Notes: a model not told the origin generated them from the letters alone. A DNA stretch of 64,000 nucleotides from Reticulitermes lucifugus (GCA_026260175.1 JAKCWW010001153.1:1-64000), one strand, 5' to 3'. Counted from the stretch's first letter, positions 35,831 through 48,300 are shown. Numbers and translations are program-made.

Positions 35831-36761
35831 TTAAGCGAGTCGTTTATCATCATATCCAACCCCTAGCCAAATTACCTATAAATGCAGTTCTCAGTGCTTG
35901 CAAGCGAATGCTATAAGTCTTAAAATACCCCAAGATCATCTACCTTAAATACACGTGTGCCCAAACGTCGTGATGATAACATACCTATTTGAAACGGCGT
36001 TGTTAAGTAACCTATGAACGGCAATAATCAGTGACTTTGAGTATTGCCGAGTTACGCTTTGAGTCCATCCTAAACATTCGACGCTGTGTAAGTCATGTAA
36101 CTGGTGTAGAATTGTTAAATAAATCAAGAACATAAGGCTTGTCTAAAAAGCGGCAGTTGCCTGATATGATTGTGCATTATTTGCCCAAAATATAAGCCCT
36201 GTAAAATGAACGCTTTATGGGGAGGTTGTAACTATCCATTTTCCTGCATTTTTCATTTACGAAAATACTGGAAGGATTTATGGTAAGGTCAGTATTGTGT
36301 GCCTAGGCGTAAAGTTGTCTGGATTATATTTTTGTCCATATCTTTCCATTATAATACCACTATAGCCTGAAGTTCAAATAGAAATCTGTGGATCTAAAAA
36401 ACAGTTTTTGTACGCCTACATGTAATTGATGCATAAGCTAAAATATATACAATTTTAAGAACTATAACATTTATTTCAAATATTTTTCGTTATGGTAAAT
36501 ATTAAAAATTAAAGTAGGCCTACACGACAATGTAGACTTTTTGTATCCTTGTTATCTTCGCAACTGTATATACCTGTGTAACTTCAATAAATAAACTTAA
36601 TTATTAATGCGAGATTTGAGGTTCTTGCAGCTGTGTATAAGGTAGAGGGGGTGTCTCCTGTGATGTTAAACCTTTTCGACCGGTCAATAGTTACCAACGT
36701 TTAATGGAGCATGGTACCTTTGGATCAGGCAGTCCAGAAGAGTGAACTGATTGACCCTAAG
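35831..36761. other. No recognisable feature
   Basis: AT-rich sequence without supported elements. Confidence 0.4.
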
Positions 36762-36769
36762 GTTTAAGG

Positions 36770-36934
36770 CAGGTTTACACAAATTTTCCAAAAATTTGGG
36801 AGTAACCTCAAAATTCTAGGCACGAAAAACGTGACATAAAGCAAGTTCCACACTGAAGGCCCACAGATATTAGGCGCCATGGTACAAAGTTTAGTCGCCC
36901 AGGCGACCAGGAGCCCGGCATTTGTGCACCCCTG
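36770..36934 (-). mobile_element. 165-bp hAT-type MITE with 8-bp target duplication
   Basis: Termini CAGGTTTACACAAAT and ATTTGTGCACCCCTG are inverted repeats. Flanks GTTTAAGG (36762-36769) and GATTAAGG (36935-36942) match at 7 of 8. The 8-bp duplication and CAG...CTG ends are hAT hallmarks. No ORF, so non-autonomous. Confidence 0.9.
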
Positions 36935-37663
36935 GATTAAGGCACTGTGCTTCTCCGAAAATTCGGCAGCCGTTTGCGAGTCTGTACAACGTAACTTCTT
37001 AGCAAACTGGAATCTTCGTAGTTACTAATAATGAGCGTAAAATCGTAAAGAACTCCGAACTGGCGCACTCCTTTCTACTATAGCATGGGCCTGGTTCTGT
37101 TTCTGTGGGAGCTCTGCAGTACCGACAGTTGTGTAGGTAGGGCTGACAGTAGCAGCTGTGCGCCTAGAGATCCACCGACTAGACATGGTACATGATATAT
37201 GAAGTCGTAAATTAATTTACTCCCTTTTTACATTGTTGTTCTCTGTCTCTGTCTTTCTCCCTGATAATGAGAAGCCGTCGTTGGTAACGGAGCTTGGTTG
37301 CAGATTTGGTACATATAATTGCACTGTCTGTATTCAGCCCTGGCATTAATGCATAACAAATCACTGTATCAGGTATGCATGCCCCAGTGATTCTTAAAGA
37401 ACAGAACAGCCAGGAGAAAGGAATTTTACATTTAATGGAGAAGATGTTTGCTCTTATTGCTGCGATATTCTATGTGTTGGTTTTTTGCTGATTTGTTCAT
37501 GTACAGCTGTTATAGATAAATGCTATAATTTAAGCTGTTTTAGCTGCTAAAGAGCGAAAATAGAATTTATTTTGATAGAATTCATTCCGTTCTACTCATA
37601 ATAAATCAATGGTAATTTGTATTTAACATCAAAGACAAAAATGTATTGTATTCAACAATGCTC

Positions 37664-37707
37664 GATAATGCTACATGTTTCGGTCTACACGACCTTCTTG
37701 AGCCATA
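37664..37707 (-). repeat. Hammerhead-like motif, copy g
   Basis: On the minus strand: CTCAAGA at the core position (one departure from CTGANGA), extra A, stem II GGTC/GACC, GAA, ACATGT, A, then GCAT, which can pair with ATGGC with one bulge. Confidence 0.45.
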
Positions 37708-38214
37708 ATGTACGTTATTTAAAAGAACTTTAAATGCGTTAAAATATGTTGGGATTTGCGAGATCTCGTAAATTTTACAATTATCGTTACATTGGAATAT
37801 TGTTGTGTATCTTTTTGTTATTAAAGACTTGCAGTTTTAAAGTTTTTCTGGATCTTTGTTCTTGGATAAGGCCTGATGTTCGCTCGAAACCAGAGTAGAA
37901 ACTTGTCGCCTGTAAAAAAAATTTAATGTTTTTGTGTGTGACTGACATTGAATAAATATTGCTTGTTACTCTATCAGGTTAGTGTTGGGAGAACTCTGAT
38001 ACTGCACGTCCGACGCGAAAATACAAGATCCTTTGGCTATATACCACATAATTCAGAGAAAATGAGCAATTTCAGGCAGGTGTTAAAATTGAATTGGTTT
38101 AACTATGTCTGATGTTTCTATGGACACAAAACTTTGTCTCCGTCATGGGTAACGGCTTATTTGAAGATACTTTCGATTACACAATTTAGCAGAATAAACA
38201 AAGCGGGGGTAAGA

Positions 38215-38320
38215 AGCAAGTGTAATCACTGTAACTTAGTTTTCGGTACAAGAGAACTGAAATTGAAGGTGTTTCAAAATAAAATGCTGAAGATGTTTAG
38301 TATTATATACGAACGCTTTG
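38215..38320 (+). mobile_element. LINE family A fragment, decayed
   Basis: LKLKVFQNKMLKMFSIIYE matches the LRVFENRVLRSLFG region of the family. It sits inside a 158-codon open frame that continues into a SINE. Confidence 0.55.
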
Positions 38321-38329
38321 TCAAGGACA

Positions 38330-38600
38330 TTAGGCTTATGGTCGATGCAGTGACTAGGCTACTGGTTGAACAATTGTGGGACCATAGTTACGATTTTCGG
38401 CAGGATCAGGAAATTTCTTACTCCTTCAGATCGGCTAAGGGGTCCGCCCAGCATCGTGTTCAGTGGGTACTAAGAGCGCTTTCCACGAGGATAAAGCGGC
38501 CGAGGCGTGAATTTGACCATTCATATCCATATAATGCAGAGCTTAAGAATTACTGGGCCACTTCCCCCGTATGTTTCATAGCCTACACAGGTACAGCTTT
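38330..38600 (+). mobile_element. tRNA-derived SINE, AAAGCGGCCG family
   Basis: GGTCGATGCAGTGACTAGGC (A-box side), a degraded B-box segment with TTTTCGGCAGGATC, GTGGGTACTAAGAGCGC, GATAAAGCGGCCGAGGCG and TGCAGAGCTTAAGAATTAC. The ORF through it (RIKRPRREFDHSYPYNAELK) is the usual false peptide of this SINE. Confidence 0.75.
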
Positions 38601-39104
38601 ACCAGTTTAGAAGCAACAGGGAAGTTATGAGTGGTCATTGGGAGGAACCACTCCTGTACCAGCATACTCTTTCATTAAGAAATAATTTCATTTGTTTCTC
38701 AACGTAGCCAATTGCATAGGAACAATTGGAACGCTAGCAGTAGAATACATTTTAACCCTTCAGAAATTAGAGAAGTCGCTTCACCTGAAAATCTGTGAAG
38801 ACATAAAAGGAGACATCTAACGGTAGCAGCTACCGAGCTTCCTCCAATTGTTCTAATGAACTCCCAGGGGAATCCCTTCGAACACACGCAAACGGACTGC
38901 AACTGAACGATCAATTGCGTGGCATGTCCACGGGCCTCCCGATCAAGTGGACGGATCTTGTGTTTGCTATACCGACAGCACAAAAGATTGTGATCAATTT
39001 CACTGCGATTTTATAGTCCCTTTATATTTTGATTTTGATAATATTTTGCCTCCTTAAAAGGTATAAAAATAGGATTACGTGATCATTTTTTCGTCTACGT
39101 GAGA
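38601..39104. other. No recognisable feature
   Basis: Short minus frame 38699-38983 without family resemblance. Confidence 0.4.
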
Positions 39105-39182
39105 TTTTTTTCTTGGAGAACTCGCTTTGGAAGAGGCTACAGAACTGTCGTAAGACAGACTACAGAATGAATGAATGAATGA
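39105..39182 (+). mobile_element. LINE family B, extreme 3' end with GAAT tail
   Basis: GAACTCGCTTTGGAAGAGGC then ACTGTCGTAAGACAGACTAC and a GAATGAATGAATGAATGAA tail. The same terminus occurs at the end of the 62718 copy. It is strongly 5'-truncated. Confidence 0.75.
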
Positions 39183-39534
39183 ACCTGTATGCATGTTTGT
39201 CCCCCATTGCAACAGATTTTCACGAAATATGTTATAAATATTATGCTTTTCAGCTCACCCTAAAATTTTGCTTTTTAATTTACGGTCACTGTATCTACAT
39301 ATCTACATATTCTGGGACACGGAACTGGGATTAACATAATAAAGTAAGCTTATTTTAATCCAAATAATTTTCAAAGACAATTATCCCATTTTTAAATCTG
39401 TATTTGTCTTTCTGTATGTTTCTTGCACCGTAAATTTTAATTTGGTGTAGTTCGGTTTATGCACTTTCAAAATGCAATAAATCCGAAACGTGTCAGAATT
39501 TTGTAATGAGTATTCGTTTTGACCTTAACAAATC

Positions 39535-40186
39535 GAATTCTAGTCAGGAAGAAATTAAGAGCAGATTGAAGTCAGGAAATGCTTGTTATCATTCGGAGCA
39601 GCATCTTCTGTCTTCCAGTTTGCTATCCAAAAATACAAAGATTAAGATACACAGAGCTATAATTTTGCCTGTTGTTTTGTATGGGTGTGAAACTTGGTCC
39701 CTCACACTGAAGGAGGAACATAGGCTGAGGGTGTTCGAGAATAGGGTGCTGAGGAGTTTGTTTGGGCCTAAGAGGGACGAGGTAACAGGGGAGTGGAGAA
39801 GATTACATAACGAGGAGCTTAATGATCTGTACTGCTTACCAAATATTATTCAGGTGATCAAATCAAGAAGAATGAGGTGGACGGGGCATGTAGCACGTAT
39901 GGGTGAGGGGAGAGGTGTATACAGGATTTTGGTGGGGAGACCTGAGGGAAGGAGACCACTTGGAAGACCCATGCGTAGATGGGAGAATAATATTGAAATG
40001 GATCTTCAAGACGTGCGATGGGAGGGCGTGGACTAGATTGATATGGCTCAGGATAGGAACAGGTGGCGGACTCTTGTGAATGCGGTAACCTTCGGCTCCA
40101 TAAAACGCGTGGAATTTCTTGAGTAGCTGACGACCTGTTAGCTTCTCAAGAAGGACCCTGCTCCATGGAGTTAGTTAGTTAGTTAT
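39535..40186 (+). mobile_element. LINE family A, best copy: RT C-terminal tail and 3' UTR
   Basis: The frame runs from within the RT thumb (SSLLSKNTKIKIHRAIILP, VVLYGCETWSLTLKEEHR, LRVFENRVLRSLFGPKRDE) through the tail ([51 protein letters not shown]). A TAG at 40034-40036 interrupts it, after which the same frame continues [20 protein letters not shown] and ends near 40128. A 3' UTR with GCTTCTCAAGAAGGACCC and CTCCATGGAG leads to an (AGTT)n tail at about 40168-40186. Endonuclease and RT palm are missing, as in a 5'-truncated insertion. Clade (RTE or Jockey-like) is not assigned. It is the least decayed of about a dozen fragments in the window. Confidence 0.92.
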
Positions 40187-43100
40187 GGACTTCAGGATTG
40201 CCTACGAACAGTCACGTTGTGTAACATTGTGAAGTGACATAAACCTTCTATAATAAAGTCCTCTGTCTTTCCCATTTCCTTCCATTCTCCCTGCCTGAGA
40301 GTATATGCCAATATTATGCATACAGGATTATGTTCACCGCTGCGAGATTTGATGAGAACCAAAGGAGAAAATCTGTTTCAGTATTTGAGGTTTTGAGAAA
40401 TTAAGTTTGTCATCTTTTCTGGGCCATATACTTTTGGAGATGATGAAGCCGATAAATATATAGATGAAACTGATATAATTGCAACGTCATTCATTTCTAA
40501 ACCTAAAATTTAATTACGCTAGCGTATCTTACTTTTTGTACGTACTAGCCTGCATATCCATGTCCTTATGCTTAGTCTTCATGCCAAATGTGTGTAATGT
40601 TCGCTAGCACATATCTGTTTCAACAATTGTTTTTAAGCATGAAAACAAAACAAGAAATCAAAACATCACGATTAAGAGATAAACATGTGCCATAAAAAGT
40701 GAAAGTTATATCAACGCAAAATTTTAGAGGTGATATTAATAAGCTAAGCGCAAGTAGAAGATTCTAAGTTTCCAGATAATGCTCTGATTAGGGGTGAGAT
40801 ATAAAAATAGTGCCAGACACAGTAATCTAATTTAGATTTTTGAGACTTAAGTTTGGAATAAAGACGAGATTATATTATTTACGGAATGTACGCTGTCTTG
40901 TTATTTTTACAGCATTAAAGTCTTTCTGTTTTTTAACATTTTGCGACCCAACCTCGTATCTCGTAACTCGCTGCGGTCCGCATGCACCAGCGAGTTAGAC
41001 ATGCCTGCGCTACACGGTTATCGCAGAAGTTATCGCAACAGAGGGCGAATAACACACACAAACACGCACATATTATTTATTTGCTTGTTTGTATCTAAGT
41101 AAAGAGTGTAAGATTTGTTAGGCACACACTTTTGAAGGAAGTAGTAAAATTACAATCCGTCGACGTTTAGGCTTGCACGCGATTGAAATCGCCATGCTGA
41201 AATTATCGCAGAATATACATGTATTTCTTATAAACAAAATGTGCAAAGGTTTATAAAGAAGGAAAAAGGGGTATGGTCTATAAATACCACGAAATGGAAT
41301 AACTGGGACAATCTATTTTCCCAATTAAGTAATTTATTTTTGTTCTTCCTTCTTTCATCCCTTTTTCCTTTTTTTGTTTTTCCCTTATTTCGCTTCTTCT
41401 CATTCCTTCCTCTCTTGTAAGGTGCCCAGCTTGCACGGGCTTAAGCCTGCTTGCTTTTGGCAACTAGCGCGATGTACCCTGTCTGCGTTAAATACTGTAC
41501 TTGGGCATTCTCTCTGAACAGGCCTGCATATTTCTGCTCGTGAGTGCATCCTCCCGCTATTAATACGTCAGTAACTGACCTTACGGGCGGGGGTTCATAA
41601 TGCTATCAACACTGCTGGCTGCCAGCTGTTTTTCACATTTCTGTTACTCTTCTCTCTCCCCATAACGGTCATGTTTATTTTTGTTTACCATCCTCTGTTC
41701 ACACTCGAGACAAACATATTTTTAAAACTTTGCACACTTCAGAGTGTCAATATGATAGTTAGCAAAAGTGGCGGTTGTGTATCTATGAGAGCGTAAATAT
41801 GAAATTCGCGTCAGAATTCTGCACGGGGTTTAGCCGGTTCAAAATGTGTTTCTCCGGTACATTGTGCAGTCGCCAGGCGATTTATTTCGAACCGAATTTC
41901 GTAGTACTAGTCCACTAATGCGAACATTTCAGTAAATAGAACCTTTCAGTAGACAGATTTATGGAATGATTACGTAACTAGCTCTTAGCAAGTATAATGT
42001 ATTACATCTTCAACTTATTTAGCGAAAATGAGGATAAACGCACTTCTGTGTAACTCTCAGTGTGCAAGTGTTACGTCAGTGCATTAAAATACACCACCAG
42101 TGTGTCCCGCCACGTCCTTCCAGAACTGGCATCCAAAATTGCCCTGTCCTTTACGTTTCGACGCTTCATAACTTTAGCAATTGATATACTTCTATGAAAA
42201 CAGTTAATTATGAAAACCGTATATAACAAGGAGTTGTATCCAGTAATTAAACAGTTTTGGGTGAAAGTTTAGGGGAAATGGGTTTGAACAAAATGGATGA
42301 TTGAATAAGATTTTCCCATTTTGGCACGTTTTATCCTCCTACCATTTTGCTTTCGGCCCAGTAAGAACTCTGTGGATGGAATATGCGTCGTTAAATGAGA
42401 CAAAACATGAGATGATTCCAAAGGGAGTCTTACGTCCCTTTTAAACTAGACAGTAAATATTTATTTCACTTTGGAATACTCAAGGTCACCAAACGACAAA
42501 ATTTATCAATGCCCTCCAAAATATTTGATACATAACACTTAGCTGGTATTCTTTATTCGAAAAAATCAAAATACACAGAAATAATTTTACCATATTTTCA
42601 TATTATTGGAAACTGACGGAATGACAGAAATTGAAATAAGTTTGGCGTGAAGTGTTGACGAGAATATGTGGGAAACTGCGGAAGGGATGAAGGAAGAAGT
42701 AAATGAGCTTAATGATCAAAATAAATAATACTTATGTTTATTGGCCGTTCAGATCAATCGCTACGTCGCTTAATATGTGTGGAAATCAGGCTCCGCAGAT
42801 TACAGCCATGCCTTGGCTCTGGATGGAAGTTATTTGAGACTTTGACCCTTTAGTCCCGGGAACCATGGCTGTGTGGGACGCAGAGCTGACTTGAATTTGA
42901 TTACGAATAGAGAAAGTACTCTGACAGGGAGTTGAACATTGGTCGTCCAGCCATTAGTAGAAAGTTTCATACATGTTCTGGATTGTATTAACAATAAGCA
43001 TCACGGTTGTAATTGTATAATTGTTAATTGTAATTGTAGAATAAGTATAATGGTAACTTTTTCTTTCGCGAATGTGTCAGTTACTAAATGTTAGTAAGAG

Positions 43101-43247
43101 CAGAGTAAATACTGCCTCAGAAAGGAGTGGGAAAGAGTACATTTGACTTGTTTCTCTGGTTATTGAGGGGGGCTGTGGAAAAAAAAAAGTCAGCAGATAA
43201 GAAACTGGAACGATCGAGACAAAGCTTTCTTTGGCCAAATCATGTCA
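40187..43247. other. No recognisable feature
   Basis: Three kilobases without a supported element or exon. Pyrimidine-rich near 41340-41410. Confidence 0.4.
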
Positions 43248-43250
43248 GGA

Positions 43251-43281
<31 letters not shown>
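43248..43281. repeat. AAT microsatellite
   Basis: About ten perfect AAT units. Confidence 0.95.
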
Positions 43282-44042
43282 GTCGCGTAGAATAAAATAA
43301 CAAGAGCGTGTGTGGTAATAAGTGTAAGTATATCGAAATTATTTGCAAATTATCTGGATGAGTTTCTGTAACTGAATTGTTGAAAACGGTCATTCTGTAA
43401 ACGGCACAAGTAGTGCAAGGAAAACTTACGTACTGCAGACGGTAGAACGGAATTCCAGTGACAGCATATGTCAGGTGAAACCGCCTGTGTGGGTACAGAT
43501 CCTTCCTGTTAAACAGGGGCAACTTTAGTTCGTACTTTGTCCGCTAGTAATGAATAGAACTACAAATATCAGCTGACTCTTGGCTGTGTGTTACATAACA
43601 CATTTAGCTGCGTTAAGTTATGTAGGGCGAAAAAACATATTGAGTGATAAATAGGGAATAATGTGTAAGGGAGCAGTCGCAGCCAGTTATAAACTACTGT
43701 GCCATATTTTGCCTGAAAGAACTCAGGAAAGTCACGAAAGTGATCCTTTAGCATAGCATGCTCATTGCCGAAATCCGAATCCGGGAAGTCTCGAAAACGA
43801 AGGAGAGTTCCTTGCAATTACTTGACCATGAAGTTTTTTTTTTCAAAGGGCAGAGGCACCCTCCTTTCGCCTATTTTATATTCTAATGGTGTGTCTTGGG
43901 AGGCAACTACCTATCAGTGGGACTGAATATCCCAGAAGACTGCGAAAATACCTTTCCAGATTCACTGTTAATAGCAGTCTTATTACTGAGACCGTCAAAA
44001 GCATGTAATATATTTTAATGTGCACTTTATTTTAAATGTATT

Positions 44043-44088
44043 CAACCCCACATGTTTCGACCCCTTTTTGAGGTCATTGTGAAGGATT
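44043..44088 (-). repeat. Hammerhead-like motif, decayed copy h
   Basis: The minus strand keeps the GGGTC-GAA-ACATGT half and a short stem II; the CTGANGA half is no longer recognisable as a core. Confidence 0.35.
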
Positions 44089-45120
44089 ACGTAGACAATT
44101 TTTCGTTTAAAATATAGGTCAAGTTATAAGGAGCCGTTCATTAAGTGCATAAAATTTGTTTAAAAGAGTCACTTTTATCTGAAATTACTTTTGTTATTTA
44201 TATTCAGCTCAATTTGTAGCTTGTAGATGTCCTCGGTTCTGGTGACTCAGACTGCAGCAAGGAAACCAATAATAAAGGCCTCAATATACATCACAATAAG
44301 AACCGCAGCAACCTCCAGGGAAACAATTTGTACACGAGAATAGTGGACATTTAGAAGTTACGGACCTGATTAGAAAATACTGGGAAAATAATTTCGTAGG
44401 CAACGAAGTATTTTAAAATCATTGATATGTTTAAATAAAATGTGTCCTATAGCTTCACCTTTACTCTTAAACGGATATATTTCACTGTAGAAACCAAACT
44501 ATAAGCACCATATTCTAACTGGCAGCGTATTTTAATAAGTACTTTTTATGTGACCATTGAAAATTTGCTCCAAATGGGGTGGAAGCATGTAGGGTTGCAT
44601 ACATGTAAAATAATTTGGACATTCGACTACGTTGTACAGATACATTAAAAGGTCTTGAAAATAATGTATAATTAAAGAGGTCCACGGAGAAAAAATGAAA
44701 TTAAAAACTAAATTAACTCTTTTAAGAATGAAGTTCACACAAGTAATATTTAACAGCAAGACATACTTCACAGAAAACAATGCGTCTCTATTAAAAAATT
44801 AATATTTTAGTGCTGTGTAGGGAAATAATCGCAGTTTATTCTTAGAATCGTAGAAACGCTACAAATACACTCATTTGGAAAAAATGCAGCTTTTTAAGTG
44901 TTAGAACAAATGATAAGTTTAATAACCACTGTGTTTTAACCGTTTAAAACATTCTTTAGTATTCTAGACATTTCATATAAATACCGTAGTGTATACAGTT
45001 CTTTTACAGAATATCGAATGAAAGAGTTTGAAGGGTTTGTTGTGGAGTAAGATGATCGCTGATAAAATGGGGGAGGTTGTGGTGTAGGAAAGAAGGCTCG
45101 ACAGGTTGCTCCATTCATCC
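44089..45120. other. No recognisable feature
   Basis: AT-rich DNA before the CpG-rich promoter candidate. Confidence 0.4.
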
Positions 45121-45227
45121 ATTGCGCACAATCCTTCTCGCTCTAGCGCATGAGTTTCGTGGCTGCGGCGAGGGAGGGCGCTCCGCTCGTGCGAAGCGTG
45201 TGTTGAATGCTAGCACTACCGGCAGCC

Positions 45228-45260
45228 AGTTCGCTTCGGGACAAGCCTGTGGTCGGTCGA
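45228..45260 (+). promoter_or_regulatory. TATA-less Inr + DPE core promoter candidate
   Basis: CCAGTTCG puts an initiator-like CAGTT with A+1 at 45228. GGTCGA lies exactly at +28 to +33 (45255-45260), matching the downstream promoter element RGWYVT at 5 of 6. The surrounding 45130-45270 is the most CpG-rich stretch in this neighbourhood (CGGCGAGGG, GGGCGCTCCGCTCG, GCGAAGCG). Exact Inr-DPE spacing is required in arthropod promoters and is hard to get by chance. It would drive the exon 0.7 kb downstream. Confidence 0.5.
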
Positions 45261-45935
45261 GCATGCAGACTGTTTGAATGGAGCTACGACACTCCCGCTG
45301 AGATCAGAAATAGTATGAGAGAAGCAGTTTACGTGTTTCTTCCCCTGTTCGCAATTTGTCGATAAGAACTGATAAGTAATATTTGTCGTTTGAAATTTTC
45401 TTCTAATATTACAGTGTCTGTTAATAAATCCTTCCAACATATAATTCGCTACCGAGTATAAAAGGCGGTAGTTTATATTGACATCACAATTTTCAAACAG
45501 TTTTAATGAATCCGGTGTTCATAGTTTAATGCGTTAAACAATTAAGCTTTAGAAACATTAAAATACAAACAGTTGACAGTATCTTCGAACACGTAACCCA
45601 GTTTGAAGTGGGTGTTGCCTAGAGACACACTAGTGCTTGTCAGCTCGTTGGTATCAGTTTGTTCTTAGAATGCAGTATAGACACTTGTTAGGTATCCGAG
45701 CTAATTCGTACGTTAATGGAATCTGACGTTTCTACAAAGTGAACTGTTACATTTACAAGCAAGTGTTGTGTATCCTCATATAGCAACAGCTGATTACACT
45801 GTACTGATTATTTTTTCCCGTTATTTTGAAATAACTGTGTGTTAATAAAACAGGTTACAGATTTCAATTTGTGAGTTTTGCGAATAAAAATTTCCGTCAA
45901 AGTATTCTATATCTGTGACTGTGTTTTCCTCGAAG
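45261..45935 (+). other. Candidate 5' untranslated region
   Basis: Sequence between the promoter candidate and the first coding ATG. It has several short upstream ATGs and no repeats that I recognise. Whether it is transcribed continuously or contains an intron cannot be told. Confidence 0.3.
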
Positions 45936-46038
45936 ATGCCGCTTGATCCGAGATCGGCTTGGAAAAGAAAAATGCCATCGATTTGTCATCGTGTTGTGTT
46001 GCTGGTTGCTGTCGTACAAGGAACAATCTTCTGGCAAG
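45936..46038 (+). CDS. Candidate first coding exon of a secreted or membrane protein
   Basis: ATG at 45936 (context GAAGATGC) opens 34 codons plus one base: MPLDPRSAWKRKMPSICHR, then the hydrophobic VVLLVAVVQGTIFW. The arrangement, a basic N-terminal region then about 14 mostly apolar residues, is that of a signal peptide or anchor. The exon closes with AAG|GTAAAT at 46038/46039, a good splice donor, in phase 1. Phase-1 introns just after a signal peptide are typical of metazoan secreted and adhesion proteins. An Inr+DPE promoter candidate lies 708 bases upstream. The second Met (codon 13) could also start. No downstream exon was recognised in the remaining 18 kb, so the rest would lie beyond the window or behind long introns. 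The family is unknown. Confidence 0.45.
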
Positions 46039-46216
46039 GTAAATGAAGAACTCTGCCACTACTCATGGAAGTTTATTAATCTAGTTTAGACATTTGACCT
46101 CTCAACAAAATACAGTATCTTTTCCTGTAATTGAGTTGAATCAGGTCTTTCGTGCATTGAGCTTGTGGACCTAAAACAACGAAGATTTGCTGATTAGTTT
46201 CTGCAAATCAGCCGAT

Positions 46217-46458
46217 TTTTTTTTCAGTGGCTCGACAGTCCCTTGGGGGCCTAGGCCGCCTCATTTCTTCGAGGCTTCTTGATCACATTTTTTTTAGACA
46301 CACCACACTCGGTAGGACTCCTCTGGACGAGGGACCAGCCCGTCGCNNNNNNNNNNNNNNNNNNNNNNNNNNNNNNNNNNNNNNNNNNNNNNNNNNCAGA
46401 GACCTCTACCTGACAGCACACAACACTCACAAGAGACAGACATCCATGCCCTCGGCGG
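46217..46458 (-). mobile_element. 5'-truncated SINE with A tail and exact 14-bp target duplication
   Basis: Same family as 19630-19889. The minus-strand 3' end is a run of A (T run at 46217-46224). GCAAATCAGCCGAT flanks it at 46203-46216 and 46459-46472, an exact duplication. The conserved core is broken by 50 N at 46347-46396. Length and duplication suggest a recent insertion. Confidence 0.92.
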
Positions 46459-46472
46459 GCAAATCAGCCGAT

Positions 46473-48240
46473 ATTATGTTTAAACCTACATTAATCAGCA
46501 ACACGGGTAAATATAGACTCTGCTTAACAACAGGCCGTAAGAACGTAAAATCGGGTAGGATTTTAATGGGACACCGGTTAGTTTCGTTGAGCAGTAAGGA
46601 CGAAAGAAAAGTATTTGTAATACTCAGTGATTGTTAGTAAAACGTAAAGTGTATTAGTATGATGTATCAAGTAAGGAACAGGGAAGCAAGTTTACTTTAT
46701 GGTTTGCGTATAAATGCAGTATTATATTTATATAAGGAACATTTACCATTGTATTATTTGTGGCGTGTCGTAATGCATTATTTTGTGGGCGACAGGAGTT
46801 ATGATTTGTGGGATTTAAACCTTGTTCGTAACGAGAAACAGAAGCTTGTCTTTCGTGAAATATTTTATACTGGAATATCGGAAATGATACAGAATTAGTC
46901 ATTTAACCCACAGACTTATTCGGTTAATGAGGACATTTGTGTTCGTTAATCTCAAGAAACTAACTGGTGATATCGTGGGGATATTTTTGTTGGTTAACCT
47001 AAGTAAAAGGGGCTTTTTGATGGTACTGTGATTTTATGTAGTTAAATATAAACGTCTTCAAAAGCCTGTGGCATCAAAGACATTTCACATTGATTGATGT
47101 TACTTTAGAAGCAGACGTACGTAAGTATTTGAAGAAGAAAGACTTCTGTGCTTTATTCAGCGGTTAACATTTTAGAGTAGGTGAAAGAAAAATGTGTTTC
47201 AGGCTCAGGCATTCTGTTTCGCCGCCTGTAAAATAAACAGGACGAAACCTAGACGGAAACACGTTGAAGGGGGAAAATGCTGTTTGTAAGATAATGCCGA
47301 AAGATATTTAACTTAGGAGGGAGTTTAACTATTAATATTTCTATTGCATAAAATTGTTAAACTAGTGAAAACGCAATAAGCTTTTTTTCAGAGAAAGCTG
47401 CCATTTTTTCTAAATAATTTGTAACATGGTGTTCCTGTAAGGAAGCATACAAAACAATTATAGCAGTCAGAAAGGGAGAAATGCTTAATGGATATTGCTT
47501 CAGCAGCGAAGAGAAATACATAGTAAACTTTTAGATCCTAACGCAGAAATATATCTCTTAGGTAGTTTACTTTATTTTATGTGGGTTACTCTCTGTTGGA
47601 GGCGTAGAAAAGTATGGGTTTATTTTACCAGTACACATCATTTTCTGAGTATTTTCTTTATACAGGCCCTACTTTTATGCTTACACTTTTCTGTTTAAAA
47701 TTTTTTCCAATTTAAAACGGACTGCCTTTCTTCCAGTGAATTAATAGGCCAAATCAGTCGTCTCATAAACATTTTGTATTTAAGCAAGTATAAATACCTG
47801 TTATTCACCCGGATATTACTGCTCTTGTCACTAGGACTTGACCTCATATTACAGGTTAGGCTCATTCATTACGTAGTGTGTCTTGCGACAGGTCCATAGC
47901 CTCTTCTGAATCGAGTTCTCCAGACAGTTCGATGTAGTGCGTCCTCCTTCAAATTCCAATATAATTTCTTTTTCTTAAGGTCGTCCATTAGCTGCTTACG
48001 TCTTCTTCCTCACTTTCTCATCGCTTCTTTCTTTTTCTTTCTTTCTTTCCTTCTATATTCCATCCAGTAACGTGTTTTAGAAGGAAGTTCCGACGGAAAA
48101 TGTGACCAATCCAGTTAGCCTTCCTTCGTTTTGTTGTATTTGGGAGGTTCCTTTCTCTCTTGTCTTTGTGTAATACGTGTACTTACATTTTCACACGGTT
48201 TGTCCAGCTGATATTCTTCATCCTTCTCCACCACTAGTAG
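46473..48240. other. No recognisable feature
   Basis: Overlapping frames at 46654-46902 on both strands are not convincing. Pyrimidine-rich near 48020-48055. Confidence 0.4.
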
Positions 48241-48254
48241 GCTATCAGTAATAT

Positions 48255-48255
48255 A

Positions 48256-48290
<35 letters not shown>

Positions 48291-48300
48291 GCAGTAGCAA
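48255..48300. repeat. AAT microsatellite grading into imperfect AGC/TAG
   Basis: About ten AAT units followed by AGCAGTAGCAATAGTAGCGG. Confidence 0.93.

Noticed and set aside
37855-37900. CCTGATGTTCGCTCGAAACC, at first sight another hammerhead-like motif
   Set aside because: Core is CTGATGT and the GAAA is followed by no palindrome; stems do not pair.
38134-38610. 158-codon ORF, one of the longest in the window
   Set aside because: It is a chance fusion of a LINE fragment (VFQNKMLKMFS) and a SINE body (RIKRPRREFDHSYPYNAELK).
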